Positions 6,057 through 7,601 of a stretch of 7,601 nucleotides of DNA are shown here, one piece after another (within the stretch, counting starts at the first letter, position 1; every line of letters begins with the position of its first letter). Origin of the DNA: Planctomycetia bacterium (GTDB lineage: Bacteria > Planctomycetota > UBA11346); the NCBI GenBank assembly GCA_005801395.1, contig SYDV01000051.1:1-7601 (forward strand), in the 5' to 3' direction. Position numbers and translations under genes: made by a program. Below the pieces are notes generated by a model. The model saw only the letters and a list, made by a program, of their open reading frames with translations, did not search any database and was not told the DNA's origin.

Positions 6057-6260
6057 GCTTGAGTAAAATAAATGAAGGCAATGGGGAGATTGCCAAACAA
6101 CCACCGGGATCGTGGTTTCTACCGATCAACCTTGCCACCATCACCTATTTGGAGAACTGCATGCGACATGATGTGGTACATCGCCAGATTTGTCCTACCA
6201 CCAAGACGAAGCGCATCTACACAGAGCAGCTAGCTTTCACTCATTCACCTGAGAAATGAC
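6057..6260. other. Divergent intergenic region of the barrel and AAA+ genes
   Basis: About 200 bases separating two divergent genes, so it should carry both promoters. I find no convincing -35/-10 pair on either strand. Short inverted repeats are present: GATCG/CGATC (6108-6112 and 6123-6127, 10-base spacer) and GATGT/ACATC (6170-6174 and 6178-6182). They are short enough to be chance. A plus-strand frame (6059-6259) is open here but has no family features or ribosome site. Confidence 0.4.
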
Positions 6261-7601
6261 ATGCCCACTGCTCCTCGCCATCACGCTCACCCGGTGGCCC
6301 CTACCCGTCTACCGACCAATCTTGGCGAATTACGTGCCGTTGGCACCCATGCCCCACACTCAATTAAACAAGAACTGCGCGCCAATTTAATAATCGCACT
6401 CAGTCGTGGAGAACGCGGAGAAACCTTATTTCCGGGATTAATTGGTTACGGCGAAACGGTTATTCCTCAAGTCGTCAATGCCATATTAGCAGGCCACGAT
6501 TTATTATTACTCGGTTTGCGCGGCCAAGCAAAAACACGACTGGCTCGTGCATTAACGAAATTTCTTGATTCTGAAGTTCCCGTGCTGGCCGGTGATCCAC
6601 TGCGCTCGCATCCACTAGATCCCGTTGGCGCATTAGCCGAAGATATTATTGCTCGTGATGGTGATAACGCAAAAGTATGGTGGCTCTCAAGAGCTGAACG
6701 TTACGGCGAAAAATTAGCCACACCTGATGTATCCGTGGCGGATTTAATTGGTGATGTCGATCCCATTCGCGCCAGCCGCGAAGGTTATGATTTAGGTGAT
6801 TTACGCGCGGTAACCTTTGGCATTGTTCCCCGCACCAACCGTGGGATTTTTTGCATCAACGAATTACCTGATTTAGCGCCACGTATCCAAGTCGCTTTAT
6901 TTAATATTTTAGAAGAACAAGACGTTCAAGTCCGTGGTATCCCCCTGCGTTTACCGCTTGATCTGATGCTGGTGTTCACCGCCAATCCCGAAGATTACAC
7001 CAGTCGCGGACAAATTATTACCCCGCTGAAAGATCGCATCGGCGCACAAATACTTACCCATTACCCGAAAAATCGCGCTGATGGCGTACGCATTATTGAA
7101 CAAGAATCACATATCGCTTCCGCGCCTAACTGCACCCCGGTCATTTCATCGTTGTTCCCCCTCATTATCGAGGAAGCAGCCCGCGCTGCGCGCAGTAGTG
7201 ACTTTGTTGACGGCAAGAGTGGCGTCTCAGCCCGCTTAACCATCGCGGCTATGGAAGTCTTGCATGCGAATGTGTTACAGCGCGGTTTATTACTTGGCGA
7301 AAAAAACCCGCATGCACGTTTAGTTGATTTACCCGCCACCTTATCGGCCATGACCGGGAAAATTGAATTAGCCTATGAAGGCGAACAAGAGGGACCATTA
7401 AAAGTTGGTTGGCATGTGTTAGGCGAAGCGATTAAAACCCTATGGAAAGAAAAATTGCCGCCCGTTATTAGTGAAGCGAATGATGAAAAAACTGGTAAGT
7501 CAGCACCAAAAGATGAACGCGATAGCGGCCCGTGGCAAGAAATCCTGGGTTGGTTTGCAAAAGGTAATCGCCTAGATTTATCGGATCGCTCAACCACCGC
7601 C
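6261..7601 (+). CDS. Magnesium-chelatase-like AAA+ ATPase, 3' end cut by the window
   Basis: 447 codons are visible and the frame is still open at the edge. The protein belongs to the ChlI/MoxR branch of AAA+ ATPases, in the group often annotated as magnesium chelatase although its carriers need not make chlorophyll. Walker A is G85-L-R-G-Q-A-K91-T92. The conserved ERYGEKLATPDVSVADLIGD block is at 146-165. The Walker B region is GIFCINELPDL (195-205), with Asn200-Glu201 where many AAA+ proteins have Asp-Glu. Sensor 1 is FTANPEDY (N242), and LKDRIG (256-261) probably holds the arginine finger R259. The lid domain follows. Relatives of this type are typically about 450-510 residues and often precede a von Willebrand factor A gene, forming a chaperone-like pair; the neighbour is outside the window. 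The ATG at 6261 is the only usual start after the in-frame stop at 6231; only a weak GAGA precedes it. The N-terminus has a His-rich stretch (RHHAH). Cytoplasmic; client unknown. Confidence 0.92.
   Translation, partial: MPTAPRHHAHPVAPTRLPTNLGELRAVGTHAPHSIKQELRANLIIALSRGERGETLFPGLIGYGETVIPQVVNAILAGHDLLLLGLRGQAKTRLARALTKFLDSEVPVLAGDPLRSHPLDPVGALAEDIIARDGDNAKVWWLSRAERYGEKLATPDVSVADLIGDVDPIRASREGYDLGDLRAVTFGIVPRTNRGIFCINELPDLAPRIQVALFNILEEQDVQVRGIPLRLPLDLMLVFTANPEDYTSRGQIITPLKDRIGAQILTHYPKNRADGVRIIEQESHIASAPNCTPVISSLFPLIIEEAARAARSSDFVDGKSGVSARLTIAAMEVLHANVLQRGLLLGEKNPHARLVDLPATLSAMTGKIELAYEGEQEGPLKVGWHVLGEAIKTLWKEKLPPVISEANDEKTGKSAPKDERDSGPWQEILGWFAKGNRLDLSDRSTTA

Noticed and set aside
6059..6259. 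Small plus-strand gene before the AAA+ ATPase
   Set aside because: No ribosome site, no recognisable domain, it overlaps the start region of the barrel gene, and the area must hold two divergent promoters.
7061..7597. Minus-strand open frames inside the AAA+ gene
   Set aside because: They lie antisense to a strongly supported ATPase gene and show no domain or start signal.

Overview
The window looks like chromosomal DNA of a PVC-group bacterium (Planctomycetota or Verrucomicrobiota). The reasons are the two secreted PQQ-like beta-propeller proteins with the W-x-x-W-x-G-x-N signature after the signal peptide, a DUF3311/sodium:solute symporter pair, a magnesium-chelatase-like AAA+ ATPase of the long soluble type, and an outer-membrane protein ending in Phe, which indicates a Gram-negative envelope. 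This is family recognition by eye; no search was run, and the exact phylum is not settled.

Layout, left to right. A minus-strand block reads from about 4379 down to 1. It holds a 756-residue exported propeller protein with a C-terminal concanavalin-like domain (2109-4379), a 546-residue exported propeller protein (409-2049), a small DUF3311 membrane protein (50-270) and the first 17 codons of its partner symporter (1-52), whose GTG overlaps the DUF3311 stop. A MarR-family regulator (4560-5054) is divergent from this block. The 180-bp region between them holds an 18-bp perfect palindrome, a plausible operator. Next comes a 300-bp gene-free stretch (5055-5354) dominated by a long imperfect inverted repeat, followed by a likely terminator. 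An outer-membrane beta-barrel gene (minus, 5355-6056) is divergent from the AAA+ ATPase gene (plus, 6261 to the window edge, incomplete).

How the genes may work together. The two propeller genes form one transcription unit of exported, probably envelope-associated proteins, which the adjacent MarR regulator may control. The DUF3311/symporter pair is a conserved transport module downstream on the same strand, separated from the propeller genes by hairpins that may terminate or attenuate transcription. The barrel gene and the AAA+ gene look like separate units.

The most unusual content is repeat DNA rather than a new enzyme system. One array of AGCT-containing heptamers touches the stop codon of the first propeller gene. 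A second sits inside the signal-peptide coding region of the next gene, where a change in copy number would shift the frame. The 192-bp inverted repeat between convergent gene ends contains 26-bp perfect arms and resembles a miniature, non-autonomous dispersed element. I did not find a clearly new multi-gene system.
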